Assembly: GCA_051201585.1 (NCBI GenBank)
Contig: CP179198.1
Location: 2,666,001-2,730,000, forward strand
Reading direction: 5' to 3'
Source: UBA868 sp016776875
GTDB lineage: Bacteria > Pseudomonadota > Gammaproteobacteria > Arenicellales > UBA868
Length of the DNA: 64,000 nt
Part shown: piece after piece, positions 45,040 to 54,558 of the stretch
How positions within the stretch are numbered: the first letter of the stretch is position 1
Layout of the letters: every line of letters begins with the position of its first letter
Position numbers and translations under genes: made by a program
The notes under the pieces: model-generated
The model's input: the letters and a program-made list of their open reading frames with translations, nothing else
Database searches by the model: none
Told to the model about the DNA's origin: nothing

Positions 45040-46237
45040 TTGAAAGTTTTACATATCGCACCAACACCGTTTTTCTCTGACCGGGGCTGTCATATACGGG
45101 TGCTCAGCATTATTCAGTCGATCGAAACCTTTGGCGTGGCCAATATTCTCTGCACATATCCGCTCGGTCGTGATCTACCCGATGTTGATATTCGGCGTAT
45201 ATCAGCCGTATCCGGGTACTCACGGGTCGAAGCGGGGCCCCAGCCTGGAAAAATCAAAGCCGATATTAAACTTTTATTGCTTGGCTTACGCACGGCGCTC
45301 AAAGAAAGGCCTGACGTCATTCATGCTCATCTCCATGAAGGTGTTGTGCTCGGATGGATAATCAAATGGCTTTTAATCTGGCGTCGTATCCCGCTTGTCG
45401 CCGACCTTCAAGGCGGACTCGTAGGGGAACTTGATGATCACGGATTTTTCTCCAAACCCGGATGGCGATCATCTGCGCTCCGGTCGCTTTTTTGGTTAGC
45501 TGAACTTTTAATCCTGAAACTCCCTGCGCATATTTTTTGTTCCTCAATTAACAGTGAGAAAATATTTTTGCAGGAATACAAAATCAGACGAACAAAAATA
45601 ACCCGTTTGGATGATCGGGTTGATCTCTCGGCTTATGAGCCGGATCGGAAAGATAAAAAAGCATCGTTATCTCTCGATTCGAAATTTATCGTGGTATTTA
45701 GCGGTTCTCTTCTGCCCATCAAAGGTCTTGATGTTCTACAACATGTGATTTTGCAGCTGTGTCGCGCCCGGGAGGATATCGGATTTCTATTGGTCGGCTA
45801 CCCGACTGACGTGATGCAGCGTTTTATGGTCGAAAACAAGCTTGAAACACGCGTCCAATTGGTAGGCCGGGTCGCATTTGAATCTTTGCCGGAATATCTT
45901 TTAACCGCTGATGTCGGCATTGAGCCCAAACAATCCTCGTCCGGGGAAGGCAGCGGAAAACTGCTTCATTACATGGCGGCCGGACTTGCGATCGCCGCTT
46001 TTCCGACCAAACATAATCAAGAAGCTTGCGGGCAACGACGCGTTCGCAAAAGAACATTCCGCAACCGCACTCGCGCAGCACATTGCGCAATTAGCCGATA
46101 ACCCGGCTCGTTGTCATGAACTTGGCAAACAGAATCGGAAAAAAGTCGAGGCTTTCTCGTTAGAATCAGGCGGCCATATAATCGCGAGGGTTTACCGGGA
46201 TCTAAACCTTCCATGTTCATCTGAATTACCGGGATAA
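45040..46237 (+). CDS. GT4-type glycosyltransferase, frame broken near the C-terminus
   Basis: N-terminal Rossmann domain (VLHIAPTPFFSDRGCHIRVL, VIHAHLHEG) and C-terminal GT4 domain (FSGSLLPIKGLDVLQHVI, LVGRVAFESLPEYLLTADVG, GSGKLLHYMAAG). The first frame goes wrong after FPTKHNQE. Changing GAAGCTT at 46021 to GAGCTT restores QELAGNDAFAKEHSATALAQ and one protein of 398 residues ending at 46237. TTG start. The donor and acceptor sugars are unknown. The gene lies between glpD and a nucleotide-sugar-type epimerase. Confidence 0.87.
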
Positions 46238-46252
46238 GGGAGACTTTCAACA

Positions 46253-47237
46253 ATGCGAATTTTAGTCACGGGAGGCACCGGCTTTTCAGGTAAAGCACTT
46301 GTCAAAAGATTGCATGATGACGGCCATGAGGTCATCGCGCTGGATTTCAAAGAAGGCGTCAAAACACAGGAAATCCGTGATTGGGGTGTACGGGTCATGA
46401 TCGGAAGCGTAACGGATCCCACGGTGGTTAAAGAAGCGATGCAGGGAGTCGATGTTGTGCATCACCTTGCGGCCGCATTTCGGGAAGCTTGATGTCCCGA
46501 ATACTTACTATGACGAAGTCAACGTTGGCGGCGCACGTATTGTGCTGGACGCTGCGGTATCCGCCGGCGCGAAACGATTTATCTACTGCAGCACATGCGG
46601 TGTGCATGGCAATGTTCAGCACCCGCCCGCAAACGAAGACGCGCCCATTGCGGCTGCTGACTACTATCAGCAGACTAAATATCAGGCGGAACCGCTCGTG
46701 CATGAGTATCAAAACCGGGGCCTTTCCACCGTCATTCTGCGCCCGGCGGCGATCTATGGACCAGGCGATCCCGAGCGGTTTGGGATGATCTTTCGTCGCG
46801 TAGCCAAGGGCTCATTTCCGATCTTTGGAGACGGAAAAGCGTTTTACCATCCTTTGTATATCGATAACTTCGTCGACGCGCTCGAAAAAGTATCGCATGA
46901 TGGCGTGGGTGACGGGCGCACCTACTTAATTGCGGATCACGAGTACGTGACAACAGAGGAGTTAGTGAACCGGGTCGCGTCAGCGATGAATCGATCGGTC
47001 AAAACGCCTCATTTCCCGTTCTGGCCGTTATGGCTTGCGGGCCACTTTTTTGAAAAAGCCTGTAAGCCGCTGAAAGTCGCGCCGCCCATCTTTCCGCGGC
47101 GTGTTGACTGGTATCGACAAAACCGCGCTTTTGATATCTCAAGAGCACTAAATGAAATCGCGTATAACCCAAGCGTGGGACTGGATGAAGGTTTGCGCGC
47201 CACCGCAAACTGGTACGAAGAAGAAGGTTACCTGTAA
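46253..47237 (+). CDS. NAD-dependent epimerase/dehydratase, frame broken early
   Basis: Extended short-chain dehydrogenase. The NAD motif is ILVTGGTGFSGKALVKRL, the catalytic tyrosine-lysine pair lies in DYYQQTKYQAE, and VILRPAAIYGPGDPERFGM is the conserved substrate block. The first frame stops at HLAAAFREA (46492). Changing GAAGCTT at 46484 to GAGCTT restores FRELDVPNTYYDEVNVGGAR and a 327-residue protein. The family acts on nucleotide sugars, sterols or similar substrates. It follows the glycosyltransferase after 15 bases and is probably cotranscribed. Confidence 0.88.
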
Positions 47238-47287
47238 CACATTCAACTCGTGCTACCTAATAACGCATCCTTGCCGTCATTTAAAGA

Positions 47288-48859
47288 CTAGAAATCAGTG
47301 GGCGCGCCGCCCTCTTTTTTACGACGCTCAACAAACTCTGTCAGTTCCTCACGTATTGCGGACGCCATGGGGGGCTCAACATATTCAGCGAGGACTGCTT
47401 TATATATGCGGTTCGCACGCATCGGTGTTTCAATCGATCCAGATTGCTCCCAGCTCTCAAAGTTGCGCCAGTCCGATAAAAAAGGACTGTAGTAAGCGTC
47501 TTTAAAACGGGATTGGGTGTGATCCGCACCCAGAAAATGCCCTGATGGCCCCACGTCACGAATTGCCTCAACCGCAAGATCTTCGTCCGAGACGCCGATC
47601 GGTTTCTGGTAATACGCAAACTGCTGTAGCAATTCACAATCAATCACAAATTTTTCAAAACTTGCGCAAAGTCCGCCTTCCATCCATCCGGCCGCGTGAT
47701 AAATGATATTGGCATGGGCGCTTGAGCATGCCCAGAGGGAAGCGGCACTTTCCCATGTCGCTTGCGCGTCAACACAGTTCGCTGCGTTTGCGTTCGATGC
47801 CCGCCACGGCAGGTTATAAAACCTGGCCATCTGCCCTGACATTTGTGTTGCGCGAACATATTCCGGTGTTCCAAACGCCGGCGCCCCTGATTTCATATCA
47901 ACATTTGAGGTAAACGAGCCGTAAGCCACGGGGGCGCCCGGTCGAATTAACTGCAAGAGCGCAACTGCTGCAAGACATTCTGCTGTCTGCTGCGCGATTG
48001 CGCCTGCCAGCGTCACCGGCGCCATGGCGCCCGAAAGGGTGAAGGGCGTAATAATGACCAACTGGTTTCGGCGCGCCAAACGCATTGCGCCATCGAGCAT
48101 TGGCCAATCATGCTTCAGCGGTGATGAAGAGTTGATATTGGTGAACATCTTGGGGGACTGTTCAAATTCTGAATGGCTAAAACCCCCTGCAATACGCACC
48201 ATCTCCATTGCGTCCTCAACCCGCTCAACCCCAAGAGAATAAGCGTGAACCAGCTTATCGGTCATGGTTAACAGATCAAAAAGACAATCCAGATGCCGAA
48301 TTGATGGATGAATATCAATCGGTTCAACCGGGTATCCGCCCGTGAAATGAATGCAATCAAAGCTCTGGGCGAGTCGCAAAAAATTCTGGTAGTCCTTACG
48401 ATTGCCGACACGTCGGCCATGATCTAAATCAGATACATTAGGTGGACTCGCAACCAGGCCAAACGCCGCCAAATCTTTGCCAAACATCAAACGACGATCT
48501 TGATTCCTGGGCGTAAGGGACACGTGGTTTGGCGCCTTGCTGACCTGTTCCATCACAAAATCGCGATCCATACGAACCGTTGGAAATGGTTCCGTAACCG
48601 TACAACCCGCTGCCGCAAGCACATCACGCGCTTGATCATGCAAAAAATCGATTCCGATTTCTTCAAGGATTTGCATGGCCGCCTCATGAATTCGCTGGGC
48701 ACCTTCCAGGCCCACGGGCTCGACCGGAGGATCAAGATAGCGAGGCTGATCCCAAGGCAACTGCGCAAGCACCTGTTTTGTCGCACCACTGTCTCGCACT
48801 TTACGTCGTCGACCTCTCCTGGTCTCTGGTGTGGATGCTGGCGAATCTGGTTGGGTCAT
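47288..48859 (-). CDS. MttB-family (trimethylamine/betaine-type) methyltransferase, non-pyrrolysine
   Basis: 523 residues of the MttB family (PF06253), whose members transfer a methyl group from quaternary amines to a corrinoid protein. Landmarks are RIHEAAMQILEEIGIDFLHD, SPPNVSDLDHGRRVGN, YPVEPIDIHPSIRHLD and GHFLGADHTQSRF. The gene has no in-frame amber codon, so it is of the non-pyrrolysine kind, which includes glycine-betaine and proline-betaine demethylases. No corrinoid protein gene lies beside it. Substrate is unknown. Confidence 0.9.
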   Translation of the reverse strand: MTQPDSPASTPETRRGRRRKVRDSGATKQVLAQLPWDQPRYLDPPVEPVGLEGAQRIHEAAMQILEEIGIDFLHDQARDVLAAAGCTVTEPFPTVRMDRDFVMEQVSKAPNHVSLTPRNQDRRLMFGKDLAAFGLVASPPNVSDLDHGRRVGNRKDYQNFLRLAQSFDCIHFTGGYPVEPIDIHPSIRHLDCLFDLLTMTDKLVHAYSLGVERVEDAMEMVRIAGGFSHSEFEQSPKMFTNINSSSPLKHDWPMLDGAMRLARRNQLVIITPFTLSGAMAPVTLAGAIAQQTAECLAAVALLQLIRPGAPVAYGSFTSNVDMKSGAPAFGTPEYVRATQMSGQMARFYNLPWRASNANAANCVDAQATWESAASLWACSSAHANIIYHAAGWMEGGLCASFEKFVIDCELLQQFAYYQKPIGVSDEDLAVEAIRDVGPSGHFLGADHTQSRFKDAYYSPFLSDWRNFESWEQSGSIETPMRANRIYKAVLAEYVEPPMASAIREELTEFVERRKKEGGAPTDF

Positions 48860-49070
48860 TGCTACGTAATCAAAATTGAATTCACTCTAGTTTCTGACGA
48901 GCATTAAAGATCGTCATATGCTTTGGCGACGCTTGCCGTTCAACCAAGGACAAAAATCCGCAAGGAATGAACGGATCTAGGGTCAAAAGCGGATTTAAAA
49001 CTCACCCCCGAAGACCACGAGCCTGCCTGATATGATTGCAGATGAGCAGTCGATCAAAAAACTAGACGAC

Positions 49071-49607
49071 TCACTTTTTACGGCGATGCTCCAACAGCCG
49101 CGGCATCAGCTCCACAAGATTACAAGGGCGCGTCCGGTAGTCCAGTTGATGGGTGAGCAACTTATCCCACGCGGTCGCACAGGCGCCTGAAGATCCAGGA
49201 AGCGAAAAGAGATAAGTTCCGTTTGCCACACCTCCAATCGCTCTTGACTGCAGCGAAGATGTCGCAATCTCCTCAAAGGAAATCGCTCGAAAAATCTCCC
49301 CGAATCCATCAAGCACTTTCTCAAAAAGTGGCGTAACCGCTTCGGGCGTGCCATCAAACCCCGTCACACCGGTTCCACCGGTCATCAACACGACCTGAAT
49401 TGCCGGATCTGCAATCCAGCGGGACGCCACGGCACGAATCTGGAACACATCATCCGGCACAATCACTTTTTCAACCAGCGTATGTCCCGCTGCAGTCAAA
49501 CGATCAACCAAAAGCTTGCCCGACTTGTCATCAGACTCAGTGCGAGAATCCGATACCGTCATCACAGCAATCGGCACAGGAATTAGTTCACGAATATTCT
49601 TAGTCAT
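49071..49607 (-). CDS. moaB: Molybdenum cofactor biosynthesis protein MoaB
   Basis: 178 residues of the MoaB/Mog fold, involved in adenylylation of molybdopterin. AVMTVSDSRTESDDKSGKLL and VLMTGGTGVTGFDGTPEAV are the conserved blocks, with the catalytic aspartates in TVSDSR and GVTGFD. It is divergent from moaD-moaE. The 210 bases between it and the methyltransferase gene hold no feature I can name. Confidence 0.95.
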   Translation of the reverse strand: MTKNIRELIPVPIAVMTVSDSRTESDDKSGKLLVDRLTAAGHTLVEKVIVPDDVFQIRAVASRWIADPAIQVVLMTGGTGVTGFDGTPEAVTPLFEKVLDGFGEIFRAISFEEIATSSLQSRAIGGVANGTYLFSLPGSSGACATAWDKLLTHQLDYRTRPCNLVELMPRLLEHRRKK

Positions 49608-49689
49608 GACTCAAAGTGTCACTTGTGAAGCGTTTTATACGCCTTTATTATAAGGTCGGTTTCCAACTATATCGTTATTCAAAAAAGTC

Positions 49690-49920
49690 ATGTCAATTCA
49701 GGTCCGTTTTTTTGCCAGTCTGCGCGAGCGCGTTGGACATACCCGTCTTTCGATTGAAAGTGCGGGCATCGCAACAGCGCGTGATGTCTGGCATGCTGTC
49801 AGCGGCTCTCCCCTTGATGAAGAAATGCTGGTCGCGATTAATAAGGCCTACGCAAGCCTTGATAAAGCAGTTTCTGATGGCGACGAAGTTGCTTTTTTCC
49901 CACCCGTGACAGGCGGCTAA
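49690..49920 (+). CDS. moaD: Molybdopterin synthase small subunit
   Basis: 76-residue ubiquitin-like sulfur carrier ending in the diagnostic PPVTGG, whose C-terminal glycine is thiocarboxylated. The N-terminus IQVRFFASLRERVGH is family-typical. It lies 7 bases before moaE, its partner in molybdopterin synthase. Confidence 0.96.
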   Translation: MSIQVRFFASLRERVGHTRLSIESAGIATARDVWHAVSGSPLDEEMLVAINKAYASLDKAVSDGDEVAFFPPVTGG

Positions 49921-49927
49921 ACAGCAA

Positions 49928-50362
49928 ATGCGCGTTGAAATTCGAGATACAGCATTTGATCCCTGGCTAGAGGTAGCGGCGTTTCGTCGCGATTACCTCG
50001 CGGCAGGACGCATTGGGGCGAGCGCCGTATTCGTTGGCACAATGCGTGATTTCAACGAAGGCGATGACGTCAAGTCGATGGTCCTGGAGCACTATCCTGG
50101 CATGACAGAACAACATCTCGAGACCATGACACAGGATGCCATTTCCAAACACCAACTGAGCGATGCGCTTGTTATCCATCGTGTGGGAACCATATTACCG
50201 GCAGATGACATCGTGCTGGTCGCCGCGTTTTCCGCCCATCGCAAAGAAGCGCTTATCGCGTGTCGTGAGATGATGGAAACCCTTAAATCAACCGCTCCTT
50301 TTTGGAAAAAAGAATCACTTGCCTCCGGTGAGCGCTGGGTTGAAAAAAACACAGCCGGCTAA
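49928..50362 (+). CDS. moaE: Molybdopterin synthase catalytic subunit
   Basis: 144 residues. VFVGTMRDFNEGDDVKSMVLEHYPGM and VAAFSAHRKEALIACREMME are conserved, with the catalytic lysines near PFWKKESLASGERWVE. With MoaD it converts cyclic pyranopterin monophosphate to molybdopterin. Confidence 0.96.
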   Translation: MRVEIRDTAFDPWLEVAAFRRDYLAAGRIGASAVFVGTMRDFNEGDDVKSMVLEHYPGMTEQHLETMTQDAISKHQLSDALVIHRVGTILPADDIVLVAAFSAHRKEALIACREMMETLKSTAPFWKKESLASGERWVEKNTAG

Positions 50363-50383
50363 ACAGATCCAAGCGATAAGCCA

Positions 50384-50962
50384 TCATCGGCGCGCCACAA
50401 TCCAAGAAAGATTTTGATCAGGGTCATCACCATCGGACAGATCTAAAATTTCGAGTTCTTGAAAACCCTGCTGTAACTCACCCGGTTGGAGTACATATTC
50501 GGCATTAAACCGGGGTGCTTTTTCAAGGTGATTAATGTTAAACGTGCTGAAAAACAACAACCCGTTATCCACAATAGCGTCCTGAATAAAAGGAAACAGC
50601 GCTCGATTAAGATATCGAAAACAACAGATCAGTGACCACGAGCCGGTTGGGAGCGGATTGGCTTCTAGGTCTAGAACAAGCGTCTTAATCGAGACGTCCT
50701 CTTCCTTGGCAAGCGCTATCCCTAATTCCAAGCCTACCCCGCTACAGTCGATGGCAGTCACATCGAGGCCTCGCTTGGCGAGAAAGACACTAGCATGGCA
50801 CTTGCCTGCAGCAATATCAACGGCCTTGGCGCCAGTAGGCAAGTTCTCGATAAACCCTAAATTTTTTTCAAGCAAGGGCTCAACGCGCAAACTCGCCAAT
50901 TCACTTTTTTGATATTTCTCGTCCCAACGGGAGGCATCAGTCACCACGGCTTTATTTTCCAA
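50384..50962 (-). CDS. Class I SAM-dependent methyltransferase (TehB-like)
   Basis: 192 residues. Motif I reads AVDIAAGKCHASVFLAKRG (consensus DLGCGxG modified), followed by VTAIDCSGVGLELG and TLVLDLEANPLPTGSWSLI. The overall layout resembles TehB and related small-molecule methyltransferases. The start lies just before the end of the dioxygenase gene (3-base gap), so it may be cotranscribed with moaC-moeA and the dioxygenase. Substrate is unknown. Confidence 0.82.
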   Translation of the reverse strand: MENKAVVTDASRWDEKYQKSELASLRVEPLLEKNLGFIENLPTGAKAVDIAAGKCHASVFLAKRGLDVTAIDCSGVGLELGIALAKEEDVSIKTLVLDLEANPLPTGSWSLICCFRYLNRALFPFIQDAIVDNGLLFFSTFNINHLEKAPRFNAEYVLQPGELQQGFQELEILDLSDGDDPDQNLSWIVARR

Positions 50963-50965
50963 AAA

Positions 50966-52038
50966 CTAGAAACGACCGGCACGGTCCGGGGATGGCACGG
51001 CATATTCTTCGTAATCCAGCTCCCCATCGTAAATGCTCACCCGTCCTTCCTGTTTTGAGATGCCACGGCGCTTACCAAACGCTGAAATATCGTCAATCAG
51101 CGGCCGGGGGGAATAAGCCTTTAACCAGAGCCGCATGAGGTGCCGGCGCTTGTCCAGATCATCATGATCTATAAACGCCGTCCGATTATGTAAGACCGTG
51201 TAATTACTGAAAAAAAGGATATCTCCAGATGCAAGCATAAACTGTCGATAGCACTTGGCGCCATGAGCCACCTGATCCAGTATATCTAACGCCTTGCTCT
51301 CGGCAGGTGTTTTCGCTTTGCCGAGATGGGTGAACGCCATCTCGATGTAACTCCTTAAATAGCTGATGCTGAGACAGCCATCTTTCTCCGAAAATACGGG
51401 AATTTTTTCCTCGGTTACAGGGGACTCACCGGGGGCCTGCTCACCAAAAAGATGGTACTGAAAACCCTCACAGAGAGTCGGTAGCACATCAGGATGCTGA
51501 TCCAGCAGTTCGTTATAGATCGCAGCTGCTCCCGCATAACCACTCAGGCCGCCTTCGTGTGCGGCGACGAGACACATCATCCCGACCACATCCGTCGCAT
51601 CAGTGTGCAGCGCAAGTCGGTACTGTTTTGATAAGCCCGGTAACGCGGATTATCTCCTCCCAAATTGACGACATGTCCGAGTCGGTCACCGGCGAGACTC
51701 TGCGACTGGGCCTCCCCCATGTGTGCCCCGATGCCCCAAAAAATTATCGCGCAATCGTCTTTGGTGTAGCGCTCCATCGGAAGCCCTCGCAAAAGCACGA
51801 GGCCTTTTCCATAGTCAATCTCATGGATCCATTCTGCAATCACTTTCCGCAGGGAACCGAGCGGAAAATCATTTTTGGTAATTTCCTCTACCGCCAGGCC
51901 TTTGGCTTTAATTACATTTAACGCGCCATCCAGCTCAGCTAATTCCTGATCGCCAAGTGGGTAGGCAATATCCAATTCGGAACGAACGGTGGCCGTTGTC
52001 CAGGCATTAGGATGGTCGATTCTTGAAGTCGGTAACAT
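50966..52038 (-). CDS. TauD/TfdA-family Fe(II)/2-oxoglutarate dioxygenase, frame broken
   Basis: The first frame (from 52038) carries KGLVLLRGLPMERYTKDDCA and ends wrongly after YQNSTDL. The second continues as ALHTDATDVVGMMCLVAAHE. One missing base at about 51614-51617 (AAGTC for AAGGTC on the plus strand) explains it. The corrected protein is 357 residues. The iron ligands HTD lie exactly at the break and the distal histidine in YTVLHNRTAFID; RRHLMRLWL holds the 2-oxoglutarate arginine. The family includes taurine, gamma-butyrobetaine and related hydroxylases. Substrate is unknown. Confidence 0.87.
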
Positions 52039-53316
52039 CTAGACAAGTCCGGCAAAAGGCTCGACCATGACCTGCTCGCCAGGTTGTGCGCCTGCGCTAT
52101 CAATGGGCAAAATCACAAAACAATTGGCCTGGGTCATCGAACTTAGAATCCCAGAGCCCTGATCTCCCGTCGTTGAAACCACGAGCTCCCCGTTTTCGTC
52201 CTGAAAAAGCGCGGCCCGTTGAAACTCTGTACGACCCGGCATTTTTTTTAGCCGATCCTGAGTGCGAGCCATCAATCGAAGTGGCGCCCACGCGAGCTCT
52301 CCGGAGAGCCGCCTTAATGCGGGCAACACAAACTGATAAAACGTCACCATCACCGACACCGGATTGCCCGGAAGACCAAAAAAAAGGCTGTTGCCCACTT
52401 TCCCGAATGAAAGCGGCCTGCCTGGCTTCATTGCAATCTTCCAAAAATTAACGTCGCCTATTTCATCGAGGACATCCTTAACAAAATCAGCATCACCCAC
52501 TGAGGCGCCTGCAGACGTAATCACCACGTCGGCAATATCGGCTGCCCGCAAAAACGTATCTTTGATCCGGTCTCGATCATCAGGCACGACACCCAAATCA
52601 CTAAATACCATGCCGGACCGCGTCAGCATTCCATGTAATGTATAGCGATTGGAATCATAAACATCGCCCACTGCAAGTGGCTGACCGATAGACCGCAACT
52701 CATCACCATTAGAGAAAAAGGCAACGCGGGGCCTTCGAGTCACCGGAACCTCGCCGATACCAAGCGATGCGATCAGGCCCAGATCAGATGCGAGCAGTCG
52801 TCGCCCTGCCGTTAGCGCTACATCTCCGGCGGCCAAATCTTCGCCCGCTTTTCTAACATGTTGGCCTTGGCGCTGTCCGGGGGCTACGCGAATCAGATCA
52901 CCTTCGCGCTCCACATGCTCCTGTATCACGATTGAATCAGCGCCCTCTGGGATTACCGCGCCGGTCATGATTCGAACCGCCTGGTTGGCAGAAATAGTTC
53001 CGTCAAAAGCCTTCCCCGCCCAGGAGGTCCCGATCACTTTTAGCGTTTCATTCTCTAGATCGGCAACTCTGACAGCATAGCCATCCATCGCAGAATTGGT
53101 GTGGTTAGGGACATTCCCGGGCGAGCGGATATCCGCCCCAAGCACTCGATCCAACCCCTCTCTTAGCGCGACGACCTCAGTGTGGGCTATGGGATCAACC
53201 GCTGCCGCAATTTTCTCAAGCGCTCTCTCAACTGGAATTAGCGATGGGTCGTATTCATCATCACAACTGGGCAAACGACTTACGGGTTGCTCAGCCTTCA
53301 TGGCGACCTGCTCCAA
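52039..53316 (-). CDS. moeA: Molybdopterin molybdenumtransferase
   Basis: 425 residues; inserts molybdate into adenylylated molybdopterin. NVPNHTNSAMDGYAVRVADL, RIMTGAVIPEGADSIVIQEH, VVITSAGASVGDADFVKDVL and FFGLPGNPVSVMVTFYQF are the characteristic blocks, and a C-terminal barrel domain is present. It overlaps the end of moaC, so moaC-moeA form an operon. The dioxygenase start abuts its stop. Confidence 0.96.
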   Translation of the reverse strand: MEQVAMKAEQPVSRLPSCDDEYDPSLIPVERALEKIAAAVDPIAHTEVVALREGLDRVLGADIRSPGNVPNHTNSAMDGYAVRVADLENETLKVIGTSWAGKAFDGTISANQAVRIMTGAVIPEGADSIVIQEHVEREGDLIRVAPGQRQGQHVRKAGEDLAAGDVALTAGRRLLASDLGLIASLGIGEVPVTRRPRVAFFSNGDELRSIGQPLAVGDVYDSNRYTLHGMLTRSGMVFSDLGVVPDDRDRIKDTFLRAADIADVVITSAGASVGDADFVKDVLDEIGDVNFWKIAMKPGRPLSFGKVGNSLFFGLPGNPVSVMVTFYQFVLPALRRLSGELAWAPLRLMARTQDRLKKMPGRTEFQRAALFQDENGELVVSTTGDQGSGILSSMTQANCFVILPIDSAGAQPGEQVMVEPFAGLV

Positions 53317-53789
53317 TCACCTGATCGACCACCCGACTTTTCCATCAGGCCGATATCAGTAATCACCATTCCGCGATCAACCGCTTTACACATATCATAG
53401 ATTGTTAACAGTCCCGCGCTAACTGCTGCCAGCGCCTCCATCTCAACGCCCGTGCGCTCTCGTGTCTCGGTAATCACGGAGCAATCCACACGGGAATGCT
53501 CGGGGTCCAATTTAAACGCGACCTCGACCCGCGTCAGAAAAATAGGATGGCACAAAGGGATCGTTTCGGCTGTTCGTTTTGCGGCCATGATCGCAGCAAC
53601 CCGTGCAACGGCAAGCACATCCCCTTTCGGATGCTCACCATCGCTGATCATTGACAACGTTGATGCCTGCATTTGAATTTGTCCTGTCGCCACGGCGCGG
53701 CGCGCAGTCACATCTTTTTCCCCAACATCAACCATGTGTACCTCACCTCGATCATTAAGGTGGGTGAGTCCCTTTTCTTTCGTCGTCAA
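53298..53789 (-). CDS. moaC: Cyclic pyranopterin monophosphate synthase
   Basis: 163 residues; acts with MoaA in the first step of molybdopterin synthesis. MVDVGEKDVTARRAVATGQI, IPLCHPIFLTRVEVAFKLD and VEMEALAAVSAGLLTIYDMC are diagnostic. MoaA itself is not in the window. It is divergent from the redoxin gene; the shared spacer has a TAACGG / CCGTTA palindrome at 53840-53861. Confidence 0.96.
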   Translation of the reverse strand: MTTKEKGLTHLNDRGEVHMVDVGEKDVTARRAVATGQIQMQASTLSMISDGEHPKGDVLAVARVAAIMAAKRTAETIPLCHPIFLTRVEVAFKLDPEHSRVDCSVITETRERTGVEMEALAAVSAGLLTIYDMCKAVDRGMVITDIGLMEKSGGRSGDWSRSP

Positions 53790-53839
53790 TTCAAAATCTG
53801 CCTGTCTGAAACGTATTAGTAGTTTAACGAGATTTTATT

Positions 53840-53861
53840 TTAACGGTCGCCATAGCCGTTA
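53840..53861. promoter_or_regulatory. Inverted repeat in the moaC/redoxin spacer
   Basis: TAACGG (53840-53845) and CCGTTA (53856-53861) surround a 10-base spacer in the divergent promoter region. It could be an operator; a simple hairpin is equally possible. Confidence 0.3.
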
Positions 53862-53921
53862 TTAAAAATACGCGGTCATGATAGAATTTTTGCGTCTTCC
53901 CGGTCATTTCTTAGGATTTTT

Positions 53922-54516
53922 ATGGTCAGTACGGCTTCCACGATGCAGGCGCTCGGCACAAAGGCCCCCCAATTCACACTGAGGAACACAAATCCAACAG
54001 GTGGTGGTGAATTGATCTCTTTATCTGACTACGCCAGCCAAAAAGCGCTGCTCGTTGCGTTTATCTGCAACCACTGTCCTTATGTGATTCATATTCGCGA
54101 CGCTTTCACTCAATTTGCGAGTGAATTTGGGTCTCGAGGCTTAGCAATCATCGCAATCAATTCGAACGACGCCGAAAATTATCCCGATGACGGCCCCGAA
54201 AAAATGACTGAAGCGGCAGCGCTGCACGGGTTCAGCTTTTCCTTATCTTTATGATGAGCGCCAATCGGTTGCGAAAGCGTTTCAAGCTGCCTGCACGCCC
54301 GACTTTTTTCTGTTTAATGATAATCGTGAGCTCGTCTACAGGGGACAGTTTGACGCTTCCAGACCTAAAAATACCGAGCCCGTAACAGGCGCGGATCTTC
54401 GTCAGGCCGTCGAAGCGGCTCTCGCGGGGACCGCGTGCGAGGCTCAACAGATCGCGAGTATGGGTTGCAATATCAAATGGAAAGCAGGCGAGGCGCCAGA
54501 TTATTTTTCGACTTAA
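53922..54516 (+). CDS. AhpC/TSA-Redoxin-type thioredoxin family protein, frame broken
   Basis: TMQALGTKAPQFTLRNTNPT, then FICNHCPYVIHIRDAFTQFA with the CxxC site, as in the thioredoxin-like family of about 190-200 residues. The first frame ends at SFSLSL; the rest reads FPYLYDERQSVAKAFQAACT in the next frame. Removing one T from the four-T run 54237-54240 joins them (HGFSFPYLYDE) into a 197-residue protein ending DYFST. No signal peptide, so it is cytoplasmic. Its reductant and target are unknown. Confidence 0.87.
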
Positions 54517-54558
54517 AACAATCGCAGGATAAAGCTCGCCCCGATTAGCCGCAACGCG

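Noticed and set aside
13494..46490. Programmed frameshifting or slippage as the reason for the recurrent GAAGCT breaks
   Set aside because: No slippery heptamer, stop-codon context or downstream pseudoknot recurs, and the genes are unrelated; single-base errors fit better.
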